Origin: Firmicutes bacterium CAG:646 | GTDB taxonomy: Bacteria; Bacillota; Clostridia; Lachnospirales; Lachnospiraceae | Length of the DNA: 7,957 bases | Direction: 5' to 3' | Assembly (NCBI GenBank): GCA_000432335.1 | Contig: HF995399.1 | Coordinates: 23,518 to 31,474, forward strand | In this document: piece by piece, positions 1-6,140 of the stretch | Layout: each line of letters begins with the position of its first letter | Position numbering within the stretch: the stretch's first letter is position 1 | The notes under the pieces: generated by a model | What the model was told of the DNA's origin: nothing | Seen by the model: the letters and a program-made list of their open reading frames with translations, nothing else | The model's database searches: none | Translations under genes and position numbers: made by a program

Positions 1-7
1 CTAAGAA

Positions 8-2644
8 TTAGTCATCTGGTTCTTCTTCGCCAGCGCCATCCGCAGGAGGCGCTGTAGCGGGAGGTGCAGCGGGCGTATTGGTTCCGCCATCCGCAGGCGG
101 CGGTGTAACTGCGGGAGGTGTAGTTCCTTCTCCTGTAGATCCCGCGGGCGGTGTGGTCGTGCCAGTTTCCGGTGCCTGGGGAGTCGTGCCATCTCCACCT
201 TCCGGAACAGTGCCGTCAGATCCTGCCAGAGGATCTTCGGTAGGCGTTGGGATTGGTGTAGGCTCTGGAGTGGGCGGAACGTAATGCTGGGTACACCGGG
301 TAGTAGGAATCGTGGAAGATTCAAAATATTCTGTCCGTGTACTGCAGCCCAATCCTGCCAGAAGTCCGCTTTCGCTGCAGATGGTTGCCTGCTGTACGCT
401 GGAAGGAACTTCGAAATCAGCAGAGGGAAGTTCACTGTGGATTCTACTCATAACGTTCTTCCACAGAGTTTTGTGGAAGCTTTTACAGTCATCCAAAAGG
501 AATTCATTGGTATCATATCCTGCCCATACTGCGCAGGTATAATAAGGGGTAAATCCGGCAAACCACACATCGCGGGTAGCAGATGTGGTACCTGTTTTAC
601 CGGCTACCGGCATATTATCCAGCTTCAGATCGCTACCAGTACCGTCTCCCTCGTTGACAACGCTTTCCATGGCGGAAGTGAGAAGGTAGGCAGTGCTGTC
701 GCGAAAAACTTGTTCCGTTTTCGGTTTGTTTTCCAGAAGAACGTTTCCATTCTGATCCAGAACTTTCGTGTAGAACACCGGTTTAATGTAAGTTCCCTTG
801 TTGGCAATGGCCGCGTAGGCAGCAGTAAGCTCCAGTGTGGAAACACCGGTGGTGATACCTCCCAGGGCGGTAGGTTCCCGGGCATCGTCAAAGACCTGTC
901 CGTTAATGACCTTGTGATCGGTAACTTCTTCAAATCCCAGACGTTTCAGGTAGTTGTAGCCTACCCGTGGGGTCAGGTCACGGAAAGCCTGAATGGCAAT
1001 GGTATTACAGGAAACCTTGATAGCATCCCGGATGGTCATAGTTCCCCGGTAACCGCTGTAAGCGTTTTTCACAGGACGATGGGTATCTTCATAGGTGATT
1101 GCTTGGTCCACATAAGTATCTGCCAGAGTAAGACTCAGATCATTGATGGCGGGACCGTATACAGCTAGTGGTTTGAAAGTAGACCCGGGCTGTCGATAAG
1201 TATCGGTGGCGCGGTTCAGTGTGAGGCTGGCGGTCTTTTTGCCGCGGCCGCCTACGATGGCTTTTACATAACCGGTGTGCTGATCGATGATCACCATAGA
1301 AGACTGCGGCTGAGGAGAAAAGCTCATGCGTTCCGCTACGATCTTATCCCCTTCTGCAACTACGGCTGCTTTGTATTTGTCTACATAAGACTGCGCTTCT
1401 TCTTCTGAGTCGAACAGTAAGTCAAACTGGTCGTCTTCGTGGTCGCGGAAATATAGCCGCATCATTTCTTTACTGTAGTTTTGCGTTGTTCCATCTGCTT
1501 TTTCTACAGTGAGAGCCCAGTCAAGTCCCAGCTGGATTGAGGAGGGAAAATTTTCCTCATTCTGGTATTCTTCATCTAAAATCGCCTGAATATCGGGATC
1601 CTGTGTGGTATAAATGCTCAAACCGCCGCTGTAGAGAGCATTTTGCGCCTGTACCTTGGTATAGCCCAGCTGCGTTTGAAAATCATTGATAAGCTGAGAG
1701 GTCAGTTCATCCGTGAAATAGGAATAAGGTTCGGCAGTCTGTTGGGTAGAATCGGTTTCTTTGATTCGCTCGTATACATTATCTGCCAGCGCTTCATCGT
1801 GTTCTTCCTGAGTGATATACCCCTGTTCCAGCATATTGCGGAGCACTTTTTTTCGACGTTCTGCATTTTTCTCCGGATGACGGATGGGATTGAACGCATA
1901 GGGGTTCTGAGGAATGGCGGCCAGTACGGCGCATTCTGATAAAGTGAGATCTTCCGAGTTTTTGCCGAAATAGCGCTGAGCAGCAGCCTGTACACCGTAG
2001 GTTCCCGCTGACAGGTTGATAGTGTTCAGATAGTTCTCCAGAATCACACTTTTTGCATCCATACCTTCCGCAGTCAGAGAGGCTTCTAATTGTAATGCCA
2101 GATACTGTTCCTGAAATTTACGGGTAAAACGCTCGATTTTTCCCTCATTTGTCCAGTTGGTAAAGACGTTATTTTTCAGAAGCTGCTGAGTTAGCGTGCT
2201 GGCGCCTTCATTGAATTTGAAGCCGCGGGCCACTCCATTGACAAAAGCACGGAGAATACCACGAACGTCGATACCATTATGCTCATAAAAACGTTCATCT
2301 TCGATCGCAACAATTGCATGCTGCATATCAAGGGGAATCTTGTCAATGGAAACAGACATACGGTTTGCAGTGGGCGCAGAGAGCTTCTGAAGCATATTGC
2401 CGTCCGCATCGTATACAAAAGTCGCATTTCCGATAGGCATAATATTTACATCAGAAATATCCGGCGCGTTGTCGATGATCGCCCGAAATGCGCCGACACC
2501 CATGCATGTTATAATCACGCATACAGCAGCGATGCTGAGGAAAAGAACCCGCAATGCAGTGACGCCTGCTTTATTTCCCATACGAGAGGAAGCAGAAGTC
2601 AGCTTGGCGCGTTTTTTCTGCGTGGATTTTTTACCATAATTCAT
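8..2644 (-). CDS. ponA: Class A penicillin-binding protein (PBP1A-type transglycosylase/transpeptidase)
   Basis: Bifunctional peptidoglycan synthase of 878 residues, complete at both ends. It polymerises lipid II into glycan strands and cross-links the stem peptides outside the membrane. A basic cytoplasmic N-terminus precedes one membrane anchor at about residues 30-55. The GT51 glycosyltransferase domain follows, with the EDERFYEHNG motif at 115-124 (E115 the expected catalytic Glu) and EGASTLTQQ at 146-154. The transpeptidase domain has the serine triad STFK (S488, K491), SCN (545-547) and KTGT (683-686). A 365-445 insertion lies between the two domains. Cysteines at 756, 767 and 784 precede a Pro/Thr/Gly-rich tail (about 790-878) ending in acidic residues. 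The start is supported by a near-perfect ribosome site (AAAGGAGGT on the minus strand, 2651-2659) six bases upstream. It is transcribed divergently from yigZ and appears monocistronic here. The class is certain; the exact symbol (ponA, mrcA or pbp1A) is conventional. Confidence 0.96.
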   Translation of the reverse strand: MNYGKKSTQKKRAKLTSASSRMGNKAGVTALRVLFLSIAAVCVIITCMGVGAFRAIIDNAPDISDVNIMPIGNATFVYDADGNMLQKLSAPTANRMSVSIDKIPLDMQHAIVAIEDERFYEHNGIDVRGILRAFVNGVARGFKFNEGASTLTQQLLKNNVFTNWTNEGKIERFTRKFQEQYLALQLEASLTAEGMDAKSVILENYLNTINLSAGTYGVQAAAQRYFGKNSEDLTLSECAVLAAIPQNPYAFNPIRHPEKNAERRKKVLRNMLEQGYITQEEHDEALADNVYERIKETDSTQQTAEPYSYFTDELTSQLINDFQTQLGYTKVQAQNALYSGGLSIYTTQDPDIQAILDEEYQNEENFPSSIQLGLDWALTVEKADGTTQNYSKEMMRLYFRDHEDDQFDLLFDSEEEAQSYVDKYKAAVVAEGDKIVAERMSFSPQPQSSMVIIDQHTGYVKAIVGGRGKKTASLTLNRATDTYRQPGSTFKPLAVYGPAINDLSLTLADTYVDQAITYEDTHRPVKNAYSGYRGTMTIRDAIKVSCNTIAIQAFRDLTPRVGYNYLKRLGFEEVTDHKVINGQVFDDAREPTALGGITTGVSTLELTAAYAAIANKGTYIKPVFYTKVLDQNGNVLLENKPKTEQVFRDSTAYLLTSAMESVVNEGDGTGSDLKLDNMPVAGKTGTTSATRDVWFAGFTPYYTCAVWAGYDTNEFLLDDCKSFHKTLWKNVMSRIHSELPSADFEVPSSVQQATICSESGLLAGLGCSTRTEYFESSTIPTTRCTQHYVPPTPEPTPIPTPTEDPLAGSDGTVPEGGDGTTPQAPETGTTTPPAGSTGEGTTPPAVTPPPADGGTNTPAAPPATAPPADGAGEEEPDD
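11..277 (-). repeat. Low-complexity Pro/Thr/Gly-rich coding tail of the PBP with short direct repeats
   Basis: This stretch encodes the last ~89 residues of the penicillin-binding protein. It is almost entirely Pro, Thr, Gly, Ala, Glu and Asp, first as TPEPTPIPTPTEDP and then as TPP/APP-type units. At DNA level a 13-bp direct repeat (CGCCATCCGCAGG on the plus strand) occurs at 34-46 and 85-97, within further imperfect GC-rich repetition. Such tails are common in clostridial class A PBPs and are probably disordered, spanning or contacting the wall. The repetition makes length variation between strains likely. A specific function cannot be read from the sequence. Confidence 0.75.
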
Positions 2645-2667
2645 GTGAGTACCTCCTTTATCCGTTT

Positions 2668-2696
2668 ATTATAACAAATTACAATTTTTATGGAAA
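2668..2696 (-). promoter_or_regulatory. Sigma-A-type promoter for the PBP gene
   Basis: Read on the minus strand, TTTCCA (2691-2696) and a perfect TATAAT (2668-2673) are separated by 17 bases. The -35 box matches TTGACA at four of six positions. The -10 box lies about 24 bases upstream of the PBP start codon, so the 5' leader is very short and contains the AAAGGAGGT ribosome site. Inferred from the match to consensus. Confidence 0.65.
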
Positions 2697-2723
2697 GACT
2701 AAAATAAAAAGTTCATATTTTCC

Positions 2724-2752
2724 TTCCTAAAAGGAAAGAAATTCTTTATAAT
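2724..2752 (+). promoter_or_regulatory. Probable promoter for yigZ, with a palindrome over the -35 region
   Basis: A perfect TATAAT lies at 2747-2752, with a weak -35 candidate TTCCTA (2724-2729) 17 bases upstream. A 7-bp inverted repeat, TTTCCTT (2719-2725) and AAGGAAA (2731-2737) with a 5-base spacer, overlaps the -35 and could be an operator. Transcription would start near 2759, about ten bases before the MITE-like element, so that element would form most of the yigZ leader RNA. The promoter is moderately supported; the operator is speculative. Confidence 0.5.
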
Positions 2753-2762
2753 AGTTACGTAC

Positions 2763-2923
2763 TATCTAGATGTTAGGGGAAAAGATGCCTGACGAATTGT
2801 TTCGTGCTGCGCACTCTCACAATTCTGCCCCATATTCGGATATCGCGGAGCATAAAGGCATAAAACCACTTATGTGCAAGCACAACGTGGTTTATGACCT
2901 TTTGCCCCTGGCATCATTATCTA
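2763..2923. mobile_element. MITE-like element with terminal inverted repeats and TATCTA target duplication
   Basis: TATCTA occurs directly repeated at 2763-2768 and 2918-2923. Just inside the left copy is GATGTTAGGGGAAAAG (2769-2784). Just inside the right copy, read on the other strand, is GATGCCAGGGGCAAAAG (2899-2915), followed by two extra bases before the duplication. The arms match at all but the two bases after GATG and one inserted C. The 147-149-bp interior has nested palindromes: GAATTGT/ACAATTC (2794-2800 and 2819-2825) enclosing GTGC/GCAC (2804-2814), and a ~15-bp imperfect stem from 2854 to 2902 around TGTG/CACA. There is no transposase or credible gene inside, so it would be a non-autonomous element moved in trans. 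It lies between the yigZ promoter and its ribosome site. If the two extra bases belong to the duplication, this is eight bases with one mismatch. I cannot assign a parent transposon family. Confidence 0.65.
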
Positions 2924-2940
2924 TATTAAGGAGAATAACC

Positions 2941-3609
2941 ATGTTGGAGAGATATAAAACAGTCTATCGGGGAAATGTGGGAGAAATCGTTGAAAAAAAA
3001 TCCCGTTTTATAGCTACTGTGCGTTTGGTGGAAAGTGAAGAGGAAGCGTTGCAGTTTATTGAGGAGGTGCGGAAAAAATATTGGAATGCCACGCATAATT
3101 GTTTTGCCTACGTGATCGGCGAGCGCAGAGAACTTGTGCGGTGCAGCGATGATGGGGAGCCCAGCGGGACAGCGGGCAAACCGATGTTGGATGTGCTTCT
3201 GGGGGAAGAATTGTATAATACGGCGGTGGTTGTTACCCGGTATTTTGGAGGAACCCTTCTGGGAACCGGCGGTTTGGTTCGGGCTTATTCCAAAGCAGTT
3301 CAGGAAGGACTTGCCCAGAGTGAGATCATAGAAAAACAGTACGGCAGTATTCTGGAAATTGGGACAGATTATCAGGGATTGGGAAAAATCCAGTATATGG
3401 TAGGAGAAAAAAAACTTCCGGTATTAGAGTCAGAATATACAGATAAAGTAACCATGAAAATATTACTGCCAGTGGCAGATACGGAACGATTTGTGGCGGA
3501 ACTGACAGAAGGAACCAATGGAAGAGCTCAGATAGAAGAAAAAGAAAAGCTGTACTATGCGGTTTTAAATGGAAAAGTACTGATGGGAGACGATCTGAGA
3601 CCGGAATGA
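2941..3609 (+). CDS. yigZ: YigZ/IMPACT family protein (UPF0029 with DUF1949 C-terminal domain)
   Basis: A 222-residue protein of the YigZ (E. coli)/YvyE (B. subtilis) family, full length for the family. The N-terminal UPF0029 domain shows ATHNCFAYVIG (50-60), SDDGEPSGTAGKP (69-81) and VVVTRYFGGTLLGTGGLVRAY (96-116), all family hallmarks. The rest (about 135-222) fits the DUF1949 ferredoxin-like domain. The biochemical role of bacterial members is unsettled; the eukaryotic relative IMPACT regulates the GCN2 translational stress pathway, and a ribosome or RNA link is often suggested. The ATG at 2941 was chosen because AAGGAG (2928-2933) sits just upstream and the protein then begins at the normal family N-terminus. 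The frame stays open for 57 more codons upstream to an ATG at 2770, but that part is encoded by the MITE-like element and has no ribosome site. The gene ends convergently with the cyclophilin gene. Confidence 0.93.
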   Translation: MLERYKTVYRGNVGEIVEKKSRFIATVRLVESEEEALQFIEEVRKKYWNATHNCFAYVIGERRELVRCSDDGEPSGTAGKPMLDVLLGEELYNTAVVVTRYFGGTLLGTGGLVRAYSKAVQEGLAQSEIIEKQYGSILEIGTDYQGLGKIQYMVGEKKLPVLESEYTDKVTMKILLPVADTERFVAELTEGTNGRAQIEEKEKLYYAVLNGKVLMGDDLRPE

Positions 3610-3621
3610 CCGAATCTTTAA

Positions 3622-3653
3622 GTGGGAGATGGGACTTGAACCCATACGGGAAA
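3622..3653 (-). other. Class II tRNA (Leu/Ser-like) 3'-end fragment
   Basis: On the minus strand this reads as the end of a class II tRNA. A CCCGT variable-arm end (3646-3650) leads into a perfect 5-bp T stem ATGGG/CCCAT (3641-3645 and 3629-3633). The stem encloses the canonical 7-base T loop TTCAAGT (3634-3640), and a CTCCCAC acceptor strand (3622-3628) follows. No matching GTGGGAG 5' acceptor, D arm or anticodon arm is found upstream: the best candidate (GTGGTAC near 3677-3683) pairs imperfectly and would give only about 63 bases. It is therefore a fragment, not a working tRNA. Such 3' fragments are typical remnants of integration at a tRNA gene. A chance T-arm-like hairpin cannot be excluded. 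Confidence 0.4.
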
Positions 3654-3699
3654 CATGTGCGCAAAATATGGAGCGAAGTACCACCTTGTAAGCATATTA

Positions 3700-3794
3700 G
3701 AATATTTATGCCGAACCAAACGAATTTGTCGAGCACGTCTTTGAGACTGTAGGCTCAAAGCGGGCGCAGACTGAGTTTGGCGGCATAAATATTC
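3700..3794. repeat. Structured palindromic intergenic element (20-bp imperfect stem, inner hairpin)
   Basis: GAATATTTATGCCG (3700-3713) is perfectly complementary to CGGCATAAATATTC (3781-3794). After a 2-base AA bulge the stem continues with CCAAAC (3716-3721) against GTTTGG (3775-3780), giving 20 pairs. Inside lies a 7-bp hairpin, CTTTGAG (3739-3745) and CTCAAAG (3754-3760), with an 8-base loop. The outer arms are A/T-rich and the interior is GC-richer. No open frame of interest is present. It sits in the convergent gap between yigZ and the cyclophilin gene, 12 bases past the latter's stop. No T-run follows either arm, so it is not a classical intrinsic terminator, although the long stem could stall transcription or protect mRNA 3' ends. 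It could equally be a small dispersed repeat or an RNA element. Confidence 0.6.
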
Positions 3795-3806
3795 CAATCA
3801 ACCTTC

Positions 3807-4325
3807 TTACAGAGTTTCCGGTTCCGGATATTCCTCACCGAAAGTGTCTACCGTAATCGTTGCGATCACCTGGTCTTCCAGTGGTCTGTCACGGAAATCG
3901 GTAGGTGTGTTTGCGATTTTATCTACTACCTCAAGACCTTCTGTTACTTTACCGAAAGCGGCATAGGAACCGTCCAGATGAGGAGAAGTTTTGTGCATGA
4001 TAAAGAACTGGCTTCCAGCAGAATCGGGATGCATAGCTCTTGCCATGGACAGAACGCCCGGAGTATGTTTCAGATCATTGGTGAAACCATTCTGGGGAAA
4101 TTCGCCTTTGATGGAATAGCCGGGACCGCCCATGCCGGTTCCGTCAGGGCATCCTCCCTGAATCATGAAGCCGGGAATTACACGGTGAAAAATTCTTCCG
4201 TCATAGAAGCCTTTTTTTACCAGACTGATAAAATTATTTACGGTATTGGGGGCGATCTCAGGATATAACTCTGCTTTCATTACATCGCCATTTTCCATTG
4301 TGATTGTAAGTATTGGATTTGCCAT
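3807..4325 (-). CDS. ppiB: Cytoplasmic cyclophilin-type peptidyl-prolyl cis-trans isomerase
   Basis: A single-domain cyclophilin of 172 residues that isomerises Xaa-Pro bonds during protein folding. There is no signal peptide or membrane segment, so it should act in the cytoplasm. The active-site signature FHRVIPGFMIQGG covers residues 46-58; R48, F53, M54 and Q56 correspond to R55, F60, M61 and Q63 of human cyclophilin A. SAGSQFFI (102-109) and HLDGSYAAFGKV (116-127) form the rest of the pocket. The position of human Trp121 is His116 and of His126 is Tyr121, as in many bacterial cyclophilins, which usually lowers cyclosporin affinity. The start is supported by AAGGAGA (minus strand, 4334-4340) eight bases upstream. 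It has its own strong promoter, divergent from tsaE, and is probably monocistronic. The ppiB symbol is by similarity of type only. Confidence 0.95.
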   Translation of the reverse strand: MANPILTITMENGDVMKAELYPEIAPNTVNNFISLVKKGFYDGRIFHRVIPGFMIQGGCPDGTGMGGPGYSIKGEFPQNGFTNDLKHTPGVLSMARAMHPDSAGSQFFIMHKTSPHLDGSYAAFGKVTEGLEVVDKIANTPTDFRDRPLEDQVIATITVDTFGEEYPEPETL

Positions 4326-4360
4326 TGGAAATCTCTCCTTTGCTGAAAATTTATGATGCC

Positions 4361-4389
4361 ATTATAAGCTTTCCGGAGAAAAGGTGCAA
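4361..4389 (-). promoter_or_regulatory. Strong sigma-A promoter for the cyclophilin gene
   Basis: On the minus strand, TTGCAC (4384-4389) and a perfect TATAAT (4361-4366) are separated by exactly 17 bases. The -35 matches consensus at five of six positions. It points at the cyclophilin start with a leader of about 30 bases. It lies back to back with the tsaE promoter, the two -35 boxes being only 18 bases apart, so one bound regulator could affect both. Confidence 0.8.
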
Positions 4390-4407
4390 GCAAAATCTCC
4401 CGGATAC

Positions 4408-4437
4408 TTGCCTGAGCGAGGGAACGTGTGCTATACT
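4408..4437 (+). promoter_or_regulatory. Sigma-A promoter for the tsaE-tsaB-rimI operon
   Basis: TTGCCT (4408-4413) and TATACT (4432-4437) are 18 bases apart, matching the consensus at four and five positions. A start near 4444 gives a leader of about 45 bases. A perfect 12-bp palindrome, TCTTAATTAAGA (4458-4469), lies in that leader just before the ribosome site and might be an operator, although A/T-rich palindromes of this length also occur by chance. Confidence 0.65.
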
Positions 4438-4488
4438 TTTCAGCAGACTTAACATTATCTTAATTAAGAAATCAGAGAGGATAAAGCT

Positions 4489-4947
4489 ATGATAATAGAA
4501 ACGAACAGCGCAGAAGAGACGTATGCGCTGGGAAAAAAGCTGGGAGAAGCAGCCAAGCCGGGGCAGATATATACCCTGATCGGTGATCTGGGTGTGGGAA
4601 AAACCGTATTTACTCAGGGGATGGCGCATGGATTGGAAATTACAGAGCCTATTAGCAGTCCTACCTTTACCATTATTCAGGAATATGAGGAAGGGCGTCT
4701 GCCTTTTTATCATTTTGATGTATATCGGATCGCTGATCCGGAAGAAATGGAAGAAATCGGCTATGACGATTATTTCTTTGGACAGGGTGTGTGCATGATT
4801 GAGTGGGCAAATCTGATCGAAGAACTTCTTCCGGAAAATATTATTCAGGTAGTTATAGAAAAAGATCTGGAAAAAGGTTTTGATTACCGGAGAATCACGA
4901 TAACAGGATTGGAAGGGATGGAAGAAAATGAAGATATTGGCGCTTGA
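4489..4947 (+). CDS. tsaE: tRNA threonylcarbamoyladenosine biosynthesis ATPase TsaE
   Basis: A 152-residue P-loop ATPase (YjeE/YdiB family), the normal family length. It works with TsaB and TsaD to transfer the threonylcarbamoyl group to A37 of ANN-decoding tRNAs; its ATP hydrolysis is thought to reset the TsaBD complex. The Walker A motif GDLGVGKT is at 32-39. SPTF (57-60), YHFDVYR (74-80) and the IEWANLI segment (104-110, with the conserved E105-W106) are the other family landmarks. The C-terminus (142-152) is an acidic extension that overlaps the start of the next gene. The ribosome site is GAGAGG (4475-4480), eight bases before ATG. It is first in a tightly packed operon: tsaB starts 20 bases before this gene ends, implying translational coupling. 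Confidence 0.96.
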   Translation: MIIETNSAEETYALGKKLGEAAKPGQIYTLIGDLGVGKTVFTQGMAHGLEITEPISSPTFTIIQEYEEGRLPFYHFDVYRIADPEEMEEIGYDDYFFGQGVCMIEWANLIEELLPENIIQVVIEKDLEKGFDYRRITITGLEGMEENEDIGA

Positions 4948-5638
4948 CAGTTCAGGACTGGTAGCTTCCGTGGCTGTAATAGAGGATGATAATCTTCTGG
5001 CGGAATATACCGTGAATTATAAAAAGACACATTCTCAGACCTTATTGCCTATGTTGGATGAGGTCAGTCGTATGATTGAGTTGGATTTGGAAAGTATCGA
5101 CGCTATTGCAGTGGCAGCAGGTCCGGGTTCCTTTACGGGGCTGCGTATCGGCTCTGCCACGGCAAAAGGGCTGGGACTGGCTTTGAAAAAGCCGTTGATC
5201 GGGGTTCCTACCGTAGCGGCTTTGGCATATAATCTTTATGATGTGCCGGGAATTATCTGCCCGCTTATGGATGCCAGAAGAAATCAGGTGTATACGGGAT
5301 GGTACCGTTTTGAAAAGCATCAAATGCTCACGGTGAAAGAACAGACAGCCATGGGCGTAGAAGAACTGGCGGAGGAATTGAATCAGAAAGGGGAGCCTGT
5401 CACTTTTTTGGGAGACGGTGTAGCCGTGTACAGAGAGCTTCTGAAAGAAAAGCTTCAGGTTCCATTTGCGTTTGCCCCGGTGCATCTGAATAAACAGCGG
5501 GCAGGGGCGGTGGCGGCGCTGGGAGCCGTATATTTTGCAGAGGGAAAAATAGAAACAGCGCGGGAGCATCAGCCGGAATATCTTCGGGTTTCTCAGGCAG
5601 AGCGGGAACGGGCAGAAAGAGAAGCAAAGAAAAAATGA
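4928..5638 (+). CDS. tsaB: tRNA threonylcarbamoyladenosine biosynthesis protein TsaB
   Basis: A 236-residue ASKHA-fold protein (YeaZ family). It is the non-catalytic partner that dimerises with TsaD in t6A37 synthesis. The N-terminus MKILALDSSG matches the family start. KTHSQTLLPMLDEV (33-46) and AAGPGSFTGLRIG (63-75) are diagnostic, followed by LMDARRNQVYTG (113-124) and the late QPEYLR (215-220). The last ~16 residues are a highly charged, probably helical Glu/Arg/Lys tail. ATG at 4928 lies inside the end of tsaE (20-base overlap), with a modest purine-rich site (GGAAG) upstream, so translation probably depends on ribosomes leaving tsaE. The stop overlaps the rimI start as ATGA. Confidence 0.96.
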   Translation: MKILALDSSGLVASVAVIEDDNLLAEYTVNYKKTHSQTLLPMLDEVSRMIELDLESIDAIAVAAGPGSFTGLRIGSATAKGLGLALKKPLIGVPTVAALAYNLYDVPGIICPLMDARRNQVYTGWYRFEKHQMLTVKEQTAMGVEELAEELNQKGEPVTFLGDGVAVYRELLKEKLQVPFAFAPVHLNKQRAGAVAALGAVYFAEGKIETAREHQPEYLRVSQAERERAEREAKKK

Positions 5639-6090
5639 TAAAAATCAGAGAAATGCAGTTGGATGACCTGGAACAGGTGATGACCATCGAGGAGGCTAAT
5701 TTTTCAGTGCCATGGACAGAAACCGGATTTTTCACTTTTTTGCTCCGGGAGGATACGTTATTCCTGGTGGCAGAGGAAGGAGAGAAGATTCTGGGATACT
5801 GCGGCGTAGTCACGGTACAGGATGAGGGCGATATTACCAACGTAGCAGTGGAAAAAAACAGCCAGAATCAGGGAATTGGGAAAAAGCTTCTGGAAGAAAT
5901 GTTCCAGCGGACCCAAAAGGCAGGGGTCTGCCGTCTGTTTTTGGAGGTGCGGGCAGGAAATGCTGCGGCGCTTCATTTATATGAAAAGATGGGGTTTGTA
6001 CAGATGGGGATCAGAAAAAATTATTATGAGCAGCCGGTGGAAGACGGCGTTGTTATGATGCGGGAAAAGGCGCCGGATACAATAGTGTGA
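5635..6090 (+). CDS. rimI: Ribosomal protein S18-alanine N-acetyltransferase (RimI, GNAT family)
   Basis: A 151-residue GNAT acetyltransferase that takes acetyl groups from acetyl-CoA to protein N-termini; in E. coli RimI acetylates the Ala-1 of ribosomal protein S18. The acetyl-CoA-binding motif A spans 67-89, with the QNQGIGKKLL loop at 77-86. The following strand LFLEVRAGNAAALHLYEKMGF (101-121) is the classic RimI signature, and NYYEQPVEDGVVMM (129-142) is the C-terminal substrate-side motif. Length is typical. The start ATG overlaps the tsaB stop by four bases (ATGA), a sign of translational coupling. Position next to tsaB and near tsaD supports RimI over other GNATs. A wider protein or tRNA-factor substrate range is possible. 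Confidence 0.93.
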   Translation: MIKIREMQLDDLEQVMTIEEANFSVPWTETGFFTFLLREDTLFLVAEEGEKILGYCGVVTVQDEGDITNVAVEKNSQNQGIGKKLLEEMFQRTQKAGVCRLFLEVRAGNAAALHLYEKMGFVQMGIRKNYYEQPVEDGVVMMREKAPDTIV

Positions 6091-6140
6091 CCTGGTGGAA
6101 ACTCCCAGTAGACTTATTTGTAAAATTTGATATCATAGGG

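Noticed and set aside
284..1168. 294-codon open frame on the plus strand opposite the PBP gene
   Set aside because: It lies wholly antisense to a clearly real gene with all catalytic motifs, has no family-like sequence, and lacks a ribosome site; a codon-bias shadow.
2279..2674. Plus-strand frames over the PBP N-terminus and promoter
   Set aside because: Antisense to the PBP start, its ribosome site and promoter, with no recognisable domain.
3622..3684. A complete tRNA on the minus strand
   Set aside because: Only the T arm and 3' acceptor strand are convincing. The 63-base candidate lacks D and anticodon arms and its acceptor pairs only 5 of 7.
3326..3736. 136-codon minus-strand frame running from the palindromic element into yigZ
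   Set aside because: Mostly antisense to yigZ; composition is hydrophobic shadow-like and no ribosome site or domain is seen.
3695..3798. Bidirectional intrinsic terminator between yigZ and the cyclophilin gene
   Set aside because: The stem is long, but neither side has a T-run and the 53-base interior is too large for a classical terminator loop; kept as a structured element instead.
4351..4713. 120-codon minus-strand frame over the tsaE start
   Set aside because: Antisense to tsaE and to both well-formed divergent promoters; no domain.
5042..5840. Two long minus-strand frames (175 and 146 codons) under tsaB and rimI
   Set aside because: Shadows of two clearly assigned genes; low-quality, Pro/Ser/His-rich translations with no family match.
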